Shown in pieces: positions 1 through 7,433 of a stretch of DNA of 14,319 nt. Numbering within the stretch: the first letter of the stretch is position 1; the number at the start of each line of letters is the position of its first letter. The notes under the pieces were generated by a model. It saw only the letters and a program-made list of their open reading frames with translations, made no database searches and was not told the origin of the DNA. The translations under genes were made by a program, and so were the position numbers. The DNA is from JBHICC01 sp046759385 (GTDB lineage: Bacteria; Pseudomonadota; Gammaproteobacteria; Acidiferrobacterales; SPGG2): NCBI GenBank assembly GCA_046759385.1, contig JBHICC010000056.1, forward strand, positions 1 through 14,319, written 5' to 3'.

Positions 1-47
1 CTCTGGAATAGCGCCAACGTATCAAATCGGGAAGCGGAGGAAGGGCC

Positions 48-89
48 GCTTTGGGTCGTAAGCAGACATTCACGAACGCCCGCTTTCGG
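48..89 (+). repeat. 42-base dispersed direct repeat, copy 1
   Basis: This stretch begins gctttgggtcgtaagc and matches 2854-2895 in the same orientation over 42 bases, with about seven substitutions and no gaps by eye. Its end overlaps a hairpin: CCGCTTT at 80-86 can pair with AAAGCGG at 93-99 around a 6-base loop. The motif aagcRgacattc also occurs twice here, at 60-71 and 94-105. It lies in the non-coding lead to the YHS gene. It looks like a dispersed intergenic repeat family rather than an insertion sequence, since no open frame or longer inverted ends accompany it. Function unknown. Confidence 0.6.
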
Positions 90-252
90 ACAAAAGCGGA
101 CATTCCCTATAACTTGGTGGGCTTGCTGCAGGCGACACAGGACAGAGCCGCTCGCCCGTCCAGAATCTGCCCTACCTGAACATCATAGGTTGACTTGTCC
201 ACACCAGCGGCGCACCTTACGCGATGGATACAGCAGACATGTGGAGGTTCGA

Positions 253-726
253 ATGGTAACCCTCACTTCAAAGACAATCACACGAACGCTTTTGGGTTTC
301 TTAATGGCCGCAGCGGCCATGTCAGTCTTCGCCGATAGCCCTAAGAAGATGGTCGCCACCGGGCCAGACAATGTGGCCATCAAGGGGTACGACACCGTGG
401 CCTATTTCACCGAGGGCCAACCGATGAAAGGCAAAAGCAAGTTTGTCGCCTCTTGGAACGATGCCGAATGGCATTTTGCAAACGCTGCCCACCGTGATCT
501 CTTCACTGCGAATCCAGAGCGCTATGCCCCACAATTCGGTGGTTTTTGTGCGCAGGGCCTGAGCCGTGGTAAGAAGGTGGTCGCAGACCCCGAAGCCTGG
601 ACAATCGTGGATGGGAAACTCTACATCAAATTTAGCAAAGCCTCTCGTGATCGGTGGCGCAAGGACAAGGCCGAGAAGATTAAGAAGGCTGAAGAGAGCT
701 GGGCTACGTACCAGAAGCAGAATTGA
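253..726 (+). CDS. Secreted YHS domain-containing protein
   Basis: A 157-residue protein with an N-terminal signal peptide: basic residues near the start, a hydrophobic stretch at about 13-26, and a likely signal peptidase I site after SVFA (residue 27), so it should act in the periplasm. The remainder is a YHS-type domain: KGYDTVAYF at 44-52, a W..A.WHF core at 68-75, then YAPQFGGFCAQG at 91-102 with its single Cys99, followed by the DPEAW and DGKLYI motifs (112-125). YHS domains are thought to bind metal in some proteins, but the ligand here is unproven. The ATG at 253 was chosen because GGAGG at 243-247 sits 5 bases upstream and because it places the signal peptide at the N terminus; the same frame is open further upstream but reads through the repeat. 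The charged C-terminal tail (about 132-157) is lysine-rich. It converges with the cyclase gene and has no evident operon partner. Confidence 0.85.
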   Translation: MVTLTSKTITRTLLGFLMAAAAMSVFADSPKKMVATGPDNVAIKGYDTVAYFTEGQPMKGKSKFVASWNDAEWHFANAAHRDLFTANPERYAPQFGGFCAQGLSRGKKVVADPEAWTIVDGKLYIKFSKASRDRWRKDKAEKIKKAEESWATYQKQN

Positions 727-735
727 CTGGCGGCG

Positions 736-753
736 ACCCGACCTCGGTTGGGT
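736..753. terminator. Possible hairpin between convergent genes
   Basis: ACCCGAC (736-742) can pair with GTTGGGT (747-753), giving a 7-bp stem with one G-T wobble around the loop ctcg. It lies 10 bases beyond the YHS stop and upstream of the 3' end of the converging cyclase gene, a position where a terminator is expected. No run of T follows on either strand, so intrinsic termination is uncertain. Confidence 0.3.
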
Positions 754-820
754 AGTAGGTTGCCAGACCACACCCTCCACCTGCGGCGCATCGTGACACC
801 GCCTTCTCTTAACGGGTGCA

Positions 821-2692
821 TCATTCTAGCCCTGCTTTGCGAAGGCCCTCTGCGATGTGAGCCCGATCTGTCGGGTTGCGGAACCTAGTGTCGAACGAGG
901 TAACTTCGAAGAACGGATGCAGTCGACGAACCTTTGCTGCCGCACGGGTGGCATCTTCCGAGCGGTCGGCCTGCGCGTAGGCCGCGGCCAGCGCGATGTG
1001 GAGGAATGGGTGATCGGGGTTCCGGCCCACCCCTTGCTCCAACGTCCCTATCGCGTCGTCGTATCGCTTCTCGAGGTAATAGGCCAGTCCGAGTTCGAAT
1101 AATCTGTCTATGTCCATACTCGGATTGAACCGGAGCGTGGTCTCGTACGCGTGTATGGCTTCTTCCGGCCGTCCTGTGTAGAGCATGACCGAACCCCAGA
1201 AGGCACGGCTTTCCCAATCGTTCGGATTGAGCTCGATCGCGCGATCCAATACGCGCCTCGCAAGATCGTATTGCCTACGAGGAAGATATACATAGCCGAG
1301 CAAGCGGTAAGCGGATGCGGACTCCTCGAGGCTCAAGGCTTTTTGCGCTAGATCTTCTGCCTGTTGCAGTGCCTGATCGGGAAACTCGGTCCAACCGTGG
1401 CCCACGGCTCTGCGGTAAGTCCAACCGAGCCCGACATAGGCCGATGCGTAGCGCGGATCGAGTTCGATCGCCCGCTGAAACATTTGCCGCGCTTCCATGT
1501 TTGTCGAACGCGTGGTACGAGCGAGATACTCTCGCCCCTGCAACCAATAATCATAAGCTTCAAGGTTGCTCGTCGGCTTGGCAAATACTCGCTCCAGCTC
1601 GAGACGCGTTAATTTGACCGCTAACGTTGCCACAATCGTTTGCACGATTTCCTCTTGAACGGCAAAGAGGTGCTTTAAATCCCGATGATAGCGCTGAGCC
1701 CACAAATGCCCGCCGGTGGTTGCATCGATTAGCTGTGCGTTGATGCGTACCTTCTCGCCGGCTCTTTGGACACTGCCCTCCAATACGTAGCGCACCCCAA
1801 GTTCCTTGCTCACGTCTTGGACCTTCACTGGCTTGCCTTTGTAGGCGAATACCGAGTTACTGGCGATGACAAACAAAGAGCTGAATTTTGAGAGATCTGT
1901 GATGATGTCGTTGGTGATGCCGTCGTTAAAGTACTCTTGTTCTCGATCGCCGCTCAGGTTGTCGAAAGGCAGCACGGCAATGGAAGGTTTGTCTGGCAGC
2001 GGCAAGGCCGTGCGCTCTGGGGAGACAAGGTCGGTTGTCGGTGCCCACGGCGCAAGCCAGGCGATTACCCCTATCGCGATAATAATCAGCGCTGCGGCAC
2101 TACCGACAATGACGTGACGCAGCGGCCGTCGACGCTTTGCTCTCGGTGCCGGCCGCGCCGCGCCCGACTTGAGGCGTGCCGCGTAAGCGCGCACCGGTTT
2201 CTCAATGTTCTTGACCGACTGTTCGCCTAAGTCCTCGTAATCGAGCGGCAGCTTGTTGCCGACGGCGGTGTGCACCGACTCGGAGAGGCAGATCCCACCG
2301 GGTTCCGCCAGGCTCTCAAGGCGCGCGGCCACATTGACCCCATCGCCATAGATCTCACCGCGATCGACGATCACTTCACCGAGATTGACGCCAACACGAA
2401 ACTGGACTTGGCTGTTTTCAGAAAGCGCTTTATTGCGGTCTTTGAGCTCGTGCTGGGTATCAATCGCGCAGGCAAGGGCATCGGAGACGGCCGCGAACTC
2501 TGCCAACACGGCATCGCCGGCAAAGTGCATGACGGTGCCATGATAGTTCTTGATCGAGGCGGTAATGGCGTCGAGGTAGGCGCTTAAAGTGCGATGGGTG
2601 CCCTCTTCATCCTCGCCGGTTAGGCGACTGTAGCCAGCCACGTCAGCATAGAGGATAGCGGCGAGTTTGCGCTCTAGAGGCTCGGTACCCAT
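821..2692 (-). CDS. Membrane class III nucleotidyl cyclase with TolB-like and TPR regions
   Basis: A 623-residue protein. Residues 8-172 form a class III adenylate/guanylate cyclase domain with ILYADVAGYSRL (metal Asp17), HFAGDAVLAEF (metal Asp60) and YGDGVNVAARLE (Asn120 and Arg124, the transition-state pair). A basic patch (about 185-192) precedes a single membrane segment at about 193-214. Residues 236-360 resemble the TolB-like domain of CadC-type regulators (SIAVLPFDNLSGD; YVLEGSVQR), and 377-590 contain tandem TPR-like helices. The topology suggests a cytoplasmic cyclase with TolB and TPR regions in the periplasm, so an outside signal might control cyclic nucleotide synthesis. The position four before Asp60, normally the purine-selecting Lys, is His56, and Glu113 replaces the partner Asp; the product is therefore uncertain (see finding). 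The ATG start is supported by AAGGGA on the minus strand (2706-2701), 8 bases upstream. It is 225 bases downstream of otnK on the same strand and probably has its own promoter. Confidence 0.88.
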   Translation of the reverse strand: MGTEPLERKLAAILYADVAGYSRLTGEDEEGTHRTLSAYLDAITASIKNYHGTVMHFAGDAVLAEFAAVSDALACAIDTQHELKDRNKALSENSQVQFRVGVNLGEVIVDRGEIYGDGVNVAARLESLAEPGGICLSESVHTAVGNKLPLDYEDLGEQSVKNIEKPVRAYAARLKSGAARPAPRAKRRRPLRHVIVGSAAALIIIAIGVIAWLAPWAPTTDLVSPERTALPLPDKPSIAVLPFDNLSGDREQEYFNDGITNDIITDLSKFSSLFVIASNSVFAYKGKPVKVQDVSKELGVRYVLEGSVQRAGEKVRINAQLIDATTGGHLWAQRYHRDLKHLFAVQEEIVQTIVATLAVKLTRLELERVFAKPTSNLEAYDYWLQGREYLARTTRSTNMEARQMFQRAIELDPRYASAYVGLGWTYRRAVGHGWTEFPDQALQQAEDLAQKALSLEESASAYRLLGYVYLPRRQYDLARRVLDRAIELNPNDWESRAFWGSVMLYTGRPEEAIHAYETTLRFNPSMDIDRLFELGLAYYLEKRYDDAIGTLEQGVGRNPDHPFLHIALAAAYAQADRSEDATRAAAKVRRLHPFFEVTSFDTRFRNPTDRAHIAEGLRKAGLE

Positions 2693-2853
2693 GGGCGAGA
2701 TCCCTTGGTCCTCAGCCTAGAAGGTGACCATGTTACACGCGTAGCCGCATTTTCGACATGGGTGGTCGCACGCTCAAGGTACAATGACCTAAGCAGCCCT
2801 CTGGTTGTAGATACGTGGGTTGGGATCGCGTTTCAAGCAATCCGCGAATGTGT

Positions 2854-2895
2854 GCTTTGGGTCGTAAGCGGACACTCGTGAAGGCGCGCTTTTGG
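2854..2895 (+). repeat. 42-base dispersed direct repeat, copy 2
   Basis: Second copy of the element at 48-89, same orientation, sharing the first 16 bases exactly (gctttgggtcgtaagc) and most of the rest. It lies in the 225-base gap between the cyclase start (2692) and the otnK stop (2918). The hairpin arm seen beside copy 1 is not kept here. The rest of the gap (2693-2853) holds only the cyclase ribosome binding site and no other recognised feature. Confidence 0.6.
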
Positions 2896-2917
2896 CCAGC
2901 TTGGGCGGCACAAAACG

Positions 2918-4183
2918 TTACGGCAACCTATCGAAGGCTTTCACAAAGAAATCGGGGGCACCGAAGTTTCCTGACTTTAGTGCCAAGGCGATGAGAGGGG
3001 TATCGAGACTCGCTGTCCACGGTACGCCCGGATCGATCTGTGGACCGATACGTAGTCCCGTAAGTCCAAGCGCGGTAACGACGGCTCCAGACGTTTCGCC
3101 GCCTGCGACCACCAACTGGCGCACACCCGCGCTTACGAGCTCTACCGCTATTTCCGCGAGTGCGCTCTCGGCAAGCGCACCGGCGCGCTCGTGGCCAAGT
3201 TTATCTTGAATTGTTTTGACCGCTTCCGGATCGTCGGTGGTGTAAATCAATAACGGCCCTCCAGCGAGCTTGGGTTGGGCCCACTGCAATGCCTCATCTA
3301 GATGGTTCCGTCCCTCAGCTAAGGCGAGCATATCGATCTTGAACGCTGGGTGAGTCTTACGCATTTCGGAGACTTGTGCCCGCGTCGCCGCCGAGCAACT
3401 TCCAGATAGCACTGCAGCATGTCCCTCAACGGCCGGCAGCACATCGGCCTCCGTTTCCCGAGTGAGCAAGTCCAGTCTGCGAAAGTTCGCCGGTAGTCCC
3501 AGTGCAATGCCGGAGCCGCCCGTAATCAGCGATAGTTCTGCGACCGCTTCACCGATCCTCTCGAGGTGCACGTCTTCAATCGCGTCAACAATCGCGAATC
3601 GAAAGCCGTCCGAACGCAAGCCATCGACGGCTGCCCGAATTGCGCCAGCGCCACGTTGAACGATGTCGTAAGGAATCAAGCCAACCTTTCCCTTGGTTTG
3701 ACGACTGAGCACGCGTACAAGATTCGCGTCGGTCATCGGCGTCAACGGGTGATGCTGCATGCCACTTTGGTTCAGTAATTTGTCGCCGACAAATAGATGA
3801 CCCTTAAAAACAGTGCGGCCGTTCTCCGGGAACGCGGGACAGGCGATCGTGAAATCTGCGGCCAGAGCTTCGAGCAGTGCCTCAGCGACCGGGCCAATAT
3901 TGCCGTCATCGGTCGAGTCGAACGTCGAGCAATACTTAAAGAAAAACTGGCGGCACTGCGCCTCACGAAGCCATTTGAGCGCCGCGAGCGATTCAGCGAC
4001 CGCGTCGGCGGCCGCAATTGACCGTGACTTGAGCGCGATAACGATCGCCTCGGCCTCGGCGATGCGCACAGGGGCCGCAGGGACGCCAATGAGCTGGACC
4101 GTACGCATGCCACGGCGGACCAGCGTGTTCGCCAAGTCCGTCGATCCGGTGAAATCATCTCCTATACAGCCCAGTAGCGTCAC
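2918..4183 (-). CDS. otnK: 3-oxo-tetronate 4-kinase (four-carbon acid sugar kinase family)
   Basis: A 421-residue protein of full length for the OtnK/YgbK (formerly DUF1537) family, which phosphorylates 3-oxo-tetronate (2-dehydrotetronate) with ATP before aldol cleavage to dihydroxyacetone phosphate. The N terminus carries the substrate-domain signature GCIGDDFTGSTDLAN (5-19), followed by KYCSTFDSTDDGNIGP (about 83-98) and CPAFPENGRTVFKGHLFV. The C-terminal nucleotide-binding part has VVAGGETSGAV (AGGETSG at 360-366) and LKSGNFG (402-408). It starts with GTG (4183-4181); family members begin at this point, and GGAGG on the minus strand (4192-4188) lies 4 bases upstream. That binding site belongs to a REP-like repeat. 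The usual partners (OtnC aldolase, OtnI isomerase, LtnD dehydrogenase) are not adjacent: upstream is a divergent thiol dioxygenase gene and downstream a cyclase. Its exact substrate is inferred from the family. Confidence 0.87.
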   Translation of the reverse strand: MTLLGCIGDDFTGSTDLANTLVRRGMRTVQLIGVPAAPVRIAEAEAIVIALKSRSIAAADAVAESLAALKWLREAQCRQFFFKYCSTFDSTDDGNIGPVAEALLEALAADFTIACPAFPENGRTVFKGHLFVGDKLLNQSGMQHHPLTPMTDANLVRVLSRQTKGKVGLIPYDIVQRGAGAIRAAVDGLRSDGFRFAIVDAIEDVHLERIGEAVAELSLITGGSGIALGLPANFRRLDLLTRETEADVLPAVEGHAAVLSGSCSAATRAQVSEMRKTHPAFKIDMLALAEGRNHLDEALQWAQPKLAGGPLLIYTTDDPEAVKTIQDKLGHERAGALAESALAEIAVELVSAGVRQLVVAGGETSGAVVTALGLTGLRIGPQIDPGVPWTASLDTPLIALALKSGNFGAPDFFVKAFDRLP

Positions 4184-4184
4184 A

Positions 4185-4217
4185 CCCCCTCCCCAGCCCT
4201 CCCCCAGTCGGGGGAGG
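4185..4217. repeat. REP-like C/G-rich hairpin repeat at the otnK start
   Basis: CCTCCCCC (4198-4205) pairs perfectly with GGGGGAGG (4210-4217) around the loop AGTC, an 8-bp GC-only stem apart from one T-A pair. The C-rich arm continues to 4185 with a second copy of CCCCCTCCCC, giving the iterated pattern of REP-type intergenic repeats common in Proteobacteria. Read on the minus strand, its second G-rich block is the only evident Shine-Dalgarno for otnK and ends one base before the GTG. It could therefore influence otnK translation by structure. Confidence 0.65.
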
Positions 4218-4400
4218 ATGAAGTCATGAGTCGCCCCCCGCGAGTAGGAAAAAATCGCTTGCGCTTCTCAAACAACACCGAGTTCGGGACCACGATTCAC
4301 CTGCCATTTTAGGTACAGAGCTAGGGAGTTTGAAAGGCGCAGACGCATCGTTATCCCTGATATATGATGTTGTCGCGAAAAGTCAGGAGGATACAGAGTC
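4218..4400 (+). promoter_or_regulatory. Divergent intergenic region upstream of the thiol dioxygenase operon
   Basis: This gap should hold the promoter of the + strand operon beginning at 4401. An AGGAGG Shine-Dalgarno (4385-4390) lies 10 bases before the ATG. A TA-rich patch (TGATATATGATG, 4358-4369) could contain a -10 element, but the nearest TTGAAA (4330-4335) is about 25 bases away, too far for a normal sigma-70 promoter, so no promoter is assigned with confidence. No operator palindrome stood out. Confidence 0.35.
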
Positions 4401-4988
4401 ATGAGTGTGCCAGACGAGCGTAAGCGCATCGTATCGCAAGCCGTCGAGGAAGTCCGAGCAATCGAGCACGACCAGAGCGTGACGCCGGACTCGCTCCAAA
4501 GAATTAAGGCTGTACTGGTTGAGCTCGCGGCACATGCTGAATTGTTTTCTAAGAGTGACTACCCCTCACCCACCAAAGAGGAGAAGAGTTTGATGTACCT
4601 CATTTCCGAGGATAAGGATCATCGTTTTGCACTTTACCTGTCCACGGGAGTCCCTGGGCGTTCGAGCCCGCCGCATAACCACACGACATGGGCCGTGATC
4701 GCGGGTATCGACGGTGAGGAAGAGAATCGGGTCTATGAGCGTATCGATGACGGCTCCGTGTCGGGCAAGGGCGATATTCGTCAGATTAGGAGCGTCGTCC
4801 TGCGCGCAGGTGATGGAATCGCATTCATGCCCGACGACATACACAGCATCCACGTCGTCAGTGATACACCGACGCGCCATCTGCACATGTATGGTCTCAG
4901 CGTCGAGCATCTACCGAATCGCGTTGAGTTCAATATAGACAAGGGAACATACAAAGTTTTTCCTCCAAGTCGTGGCATTCGCAAGTGA
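4401..4988 (+). CDS. Cysteine dioxygenase-type (thiol dioxygenase) cupin protein
   Basis: A 195-residue cupin resembling the cysteine dioxygenase / 3-mercaptopropionate dioxygenase family, which uses mononuclear Fe(II) and O2 to oxidise a thiol to a sulfinate in the cytoplasm. Probable iron ligands are His92 and His94 in SSPPHNHTTWAV and His151 in DDIHSIHVVSD. His162 and Tyr164 in RHLHMYG match the His and Tyr of the catalytic Ser-His-Tyr triad, while the Ser position is His160. The Cys that crosslinks to this Tyr in mammalian enzymes is absent (Val99 by alignment), as usual for bacterial members. AGGAGG lies 10 bases before the ATG. Its stop overlaps the GTG start of the rhodanese gene by 4 bases, so translation is likely coupled and a shared sulfur pathway is plausible. 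The substrate (cysteine, 3-mercaptopropionate or another thiol) cannot be read from the sequence. Confidence 0.8.
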   Translation: MSVPDERKRIVSQAVEEVRAIEHDQSVTPDSLQRIKAVLVELAAHAELFSKSDYPSPTKEEKSLMYLISEDKDHRFALYLSTGVPGRSSPPHNHTTWAVIAGIDGEEENRVYERIDDGSVSGKGDIRQIRSVVLRAGDGIAFMPDDIHSIHVVSDTPTRHLHMYGLSVEHLPNRVEFNIDKGTYKVFPPSRGIRK

Positions 4989-6571
4989 GTAGGTTAATTA
5001 CCGCAAACGCCTTAAGGCAGATGATATTGGATGCCGATGAGTTGGCGTTGACCGATGTGCGCGAGGAGGCTGTGTTTGGACGGGGGCATCTCCTGCATGC
5101 CTGCAATATTCCACTGAGCCGGCTTGAGTTGCGCCTTGCGGATCTAGTACCGAGGCGCTCGGTGCGAATTGTCCTGTGTGACGGCGGCGAGGGACTCGCA
5201 GAGAAGGCAGCAGAGAGGCTCAGCCACTTTGGCTACGACGACCCCAGCGTTCTTGAAGACGGAATTCAAGCGTGGGCAGATGCGGGCTATGAGCTTTTTA
5301 GTGGCATAAACGTACCCAGCAAAGCGTTCGGCGAATTTGTTGAACATCAATACAGTACCCCTGCGATCACGGCACAGGAGCTAAAAACCAAGATCGATGG
5401 CGGTGAAGACCTGGTTATCCTCGATAGCCGCCCGCTGGACGAGTATCGGGTGATGAACATCCCTGGAGGCGTTTGCGTTCCCGGAGCAGAGCTGGTTTAT
5501 CGCGTGCACGACATTGCACCGTCACCGAGTACGTTGCTCGTCGTCAATTGTGCCGGACGCACCCGGAGTATCATCGGGGCGCAGTCATTGATTAACGCCG
5601 GGATAGCAAACAAAGTTGTTGCGCTGTGGAACGGTACCATGGGTTGGCATCTCGCAGGTTTTGAACTCGAACATGACATGGACCGACGCGCTCCAGCGAT
5701 ATCGCCAGAGAATCTTTCAAAGGCGCGCGCCACCGCGGCTGAGGTCGGTAAGCGCTTTGGCGTCAAGACCATCGACACCGCAACCCTGGACGGGTGGAAA
5801 CGCGACATCGACAAGCGCGCGCTGTATCTGCTCGATGTACGCAACCCGGAAGAGTATGAGGCCGGACACCTGCCAGGTTCGCGTTCTGCTCCGGGGGGTC
5901 AACTGGTTCAAGCGACTGATCGCTATGTCGGTATACTCAAGTCACGCATCGTCTTGATTGATGACACCGGTGTACGTGCGACAATGACCGCATCGTGGCT
6001 TAATCAGATGGGTTGGCCTGACGTCGCAGTGCTCGAGAATGCCTTGCAGGGCATCGAGCTCGAAAAGGGGCTGCCAAAATCATCTGTGCTTGCGAACGAT
6101 AGCAATACTATTGATGAGTTATCGCCGGCAGAACTCGCGCAGGTCACGGCCGGAGGCGTCAACATCGTCGACCTCTCGGGCAGTCGTAACTATAAACAGC
6201 GACACATCCCGGGGTCTTGGTTCGCGCTGCGCTCTCGCCTTGATGCGGATCTCGATAAACTGCCGTCGACACCGTTAATCGTGCTCACGTCGGAAAACGG
6301 TACCCTCGCGCGAATCGCCGCCGAAGAGGTGACCGCGTTAACTGACACGACAGTGAAAGTTCTCGCGGGCGGGAATGCGGCCTGGGCGGCAGCCGGGCTG
6401 CCGTTCGCTCACGGTTTTGAGAATATGGCAAGTGAGCCAGATGATGCGTGGCAACGTCCATATGATCGCGATAGCGGCGCCGAGGACGCTATGCGGGAAT
6501 ACCTTTCGTGGGAAATAGATCTGGTTAAACAGATCGAGCGCGACAGGACAGCACGTTTTGGCATCGTTTGA
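4985..6571 (+). CDS. Four-domain rhodanese-like sulfurtransferase
   Basis: A 528-residue cytoplasmic protein (no signal peptide or membrane segment) made of four successive rhodanese folds at about 3-105, 126-228, 262-363 and 376-474. Each shows the D-R/S, G-H-L/I-P and loop elements of the family, for example LTDVREEAVFGRGHL and LLDVRNPEEYEAGHLPG. Domain 1 has Cys65 in VLCDGGEG and domain 2 has Cys189 in the canonical-looking loop CAGRTRS; both could carry persulfide. Domains 3 and 4 have Ile325 and Thr435 at the catalytic Cys position and are probably structural or regulatory. The C-terminal tail (about 480-528) is charged and helical. The GTG start overlaps the dioxygenase stop by 4 bases, implying coupled translation. 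Rhodaneses move sulfane sulfur from thiosulfate or persulfides to acceptors; pairing with a thiol dioxygenase suggests handling of organic thiols or persulfides. Substrate inferred, not shown. Confidence 0.85.
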   Translation: MSRLITANALRQMILDADELALTDVREEAVFGRGHLLHACNIPLSRLELRLADLVPRRSVRIVLCDGGEGLAEKAAERLSHFGYDDPSVLEDGIQAWADAGYELFSGINVPSKAFGEFVEHQYSTPAITAQELKTKIDGGEDLVILDSRPLDEYRVMNIPGGVCVPGAELVYRVHDIAPSPSTLLVVNCAGRTRSIIGAQSLINAGIANKVVALWNGTMGWHLAGFELEHDMDRRAPAISPENLSKARATAAEVGKRFGVKTIDTATLDGWKRDIDKRALYLLDVRNPEEYEAGHLPGSRSAPGGQLVQATDRYVGILKSRIVLIDDTGVRATMTASWLNQMGWPDVAVLENALQGIELEKGLPKSSVLANDSNTIDELSPAELAQVTAGGVNIVDLSGSRNYKQRHIPGSWFALRSRLDADLDKLPSTPLIVLTSENGTLARIAAEEVTALTDTTVKVLAGGNAAWAAAGLPFAHGFENMASEPDDAWQRPYDRDSGAEDAMREYLSWEIDLVKQIERDRTARFGIV

Positions 6572-6599
6572 GTAATTCGTGCGCTACGCGATAACCACA

Positions 6600-7400
6600 A
6601 TGTCAAACGAAGCGCAAACAATCGATACGAAACCAGCCGAGATATACGAAACACACCTTGTAGCCGCAATCTTTGATCCGTGGGCCAGGGAATTGATCGA
6701 TCTTGCGGCGCCACAACCGGGTGAAAGCGTGCTCGATGTCGCCTGCGGGACGGGCATCGTCGCGCGTCTAGCCGCGGAGTGTGTCACGTCATCCGGCTAT
6801 GTCGCTGGCCTTGATATGGACCCGGCAATGCTCGCGGTAGCGGCATCGCGTAACCCATCGATTGAGTGGTACGAAGGCAGTGCAGACGAGCTGCCTTTTA
6901 ATGACGACACATTTGATCTGGCCGTGTGTCAGCAGGGACTGCAGTTTTTTCCGGACCGGTTGGCCGCGCTCGAGGAGATGCGCCGGGCTCTGAATTCCGA
7001 AGGCAGGCTAGTGCTTAACGTGTGGCGTACCATTGAGTATTGCCCAGGCCACCGGGCGTTGTCTGACGCGATGGCACGACACGTTGACCCCGGCGCGGCC
7101 AAGCTTCCGCCGTTTTCTCTGGGCGACCGCGAGGAGCTTCGCAGCCTTGTCACGACAGCGGGCTTTCAGAATGTGGTGATTCGGCCAATGACAAAGATCT
7201 CACGCTTTCCTTCGCCGCAGAAGTTCGTCGAATGGACGATCTCTGGAGGCTCAATCGCTACAAGGCGGGTGTTGGCGCAAGTCGGGGATGAAATGCGAGA
7301 TGTTTTTACCGACGATGTTTGTGATTCCTTGAGAGATTACGTGGATGACGAAGGTTTTAACTACCCTATGCAAAGCCATTTACTGGTTGCCCGAAGCTAA
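6600..7400 (+). CDS. Class I SAM-dependent methyltransferase
   Basis: A 266-residue Rossmann-fold methyltransferase of the Methyltransf_11/UbiE-like type. Motif I is VLDVACGTG (44-52), the acidic end of strand 2 is GLDMD (Asp72, expected to bind the SAM ribose), motif II region is GSADELPF (93-100), and strand 4 is FDLAVCQQGLQFFPD (105-119). The C-terminal half (about 150-260), which should set substrate choice, is not recognised. The ATG at 6600 fits the family N terminus; an in-frame GTG at 6579 would add seven residues and leave a gap of only 7 bases after the rhodanese stop. Neither has a strong ribosome binding site. It sits between the rhodanese and an oxidoreductase, so it may modify a small molecule of the same pathway, perhaps a thiol, but the sequence does not show this. 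Confidence 0.82.
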   Translation: MSNEAQTIDTKPAEIYETHLVAAIFDPWARELIDLAAPQPGESVLDVACGTGIVARLAAECVTSSGYVAGLDMDPAMLAVAASRNPSIEWYEGSADELPFNDDTFDLAVCQQGLQFFPDRLAALEEMRRALNSEGRLVLNVWRTIEYCPGHRALSDAMARHVDPGAAKLPPFSLGDREELRSLVTTAGFQNVVIRPMTKISRFPSPQKFVEWTISGGSIATRRVLAQVGDEMRDVFTDDVCDSLRDYVDDEGFNYPMQSHLLVARS

Positions 7401-7433
7401 GTTGACTCATCCACTTTGCCGGTATTGGAAAAG

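Noticed and set aside
48..105. Short repeated motifs (aagcRgacattc) as a CRISPR array
   Set aside because: Only two short imperfect units with irregular spacing and no cas genes.
1..252. The YHS reading frame is open back to the left edge, suggesting a longer gene
   Set aside because: The upstream part reads through the dispersed repeat, has no recognisable protein character, and would bury a signal peptide that begins exactly at the ATG at 253 with its own GGAGG.
322..780. Minus-strand open frame opposite the YHS gene
   Set aside because: The + strand gene has a signal peptide and clear YHS motifs; the antisense translation shows no family features.
6579..6599. GTG at 6579 as the methyltransferase start
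   Set aside because: It is possible, being nearer the upstream stop, but it has no ribosome binding site and the added residues do not resemble the family N terminus; ATG at 6600 preferred.
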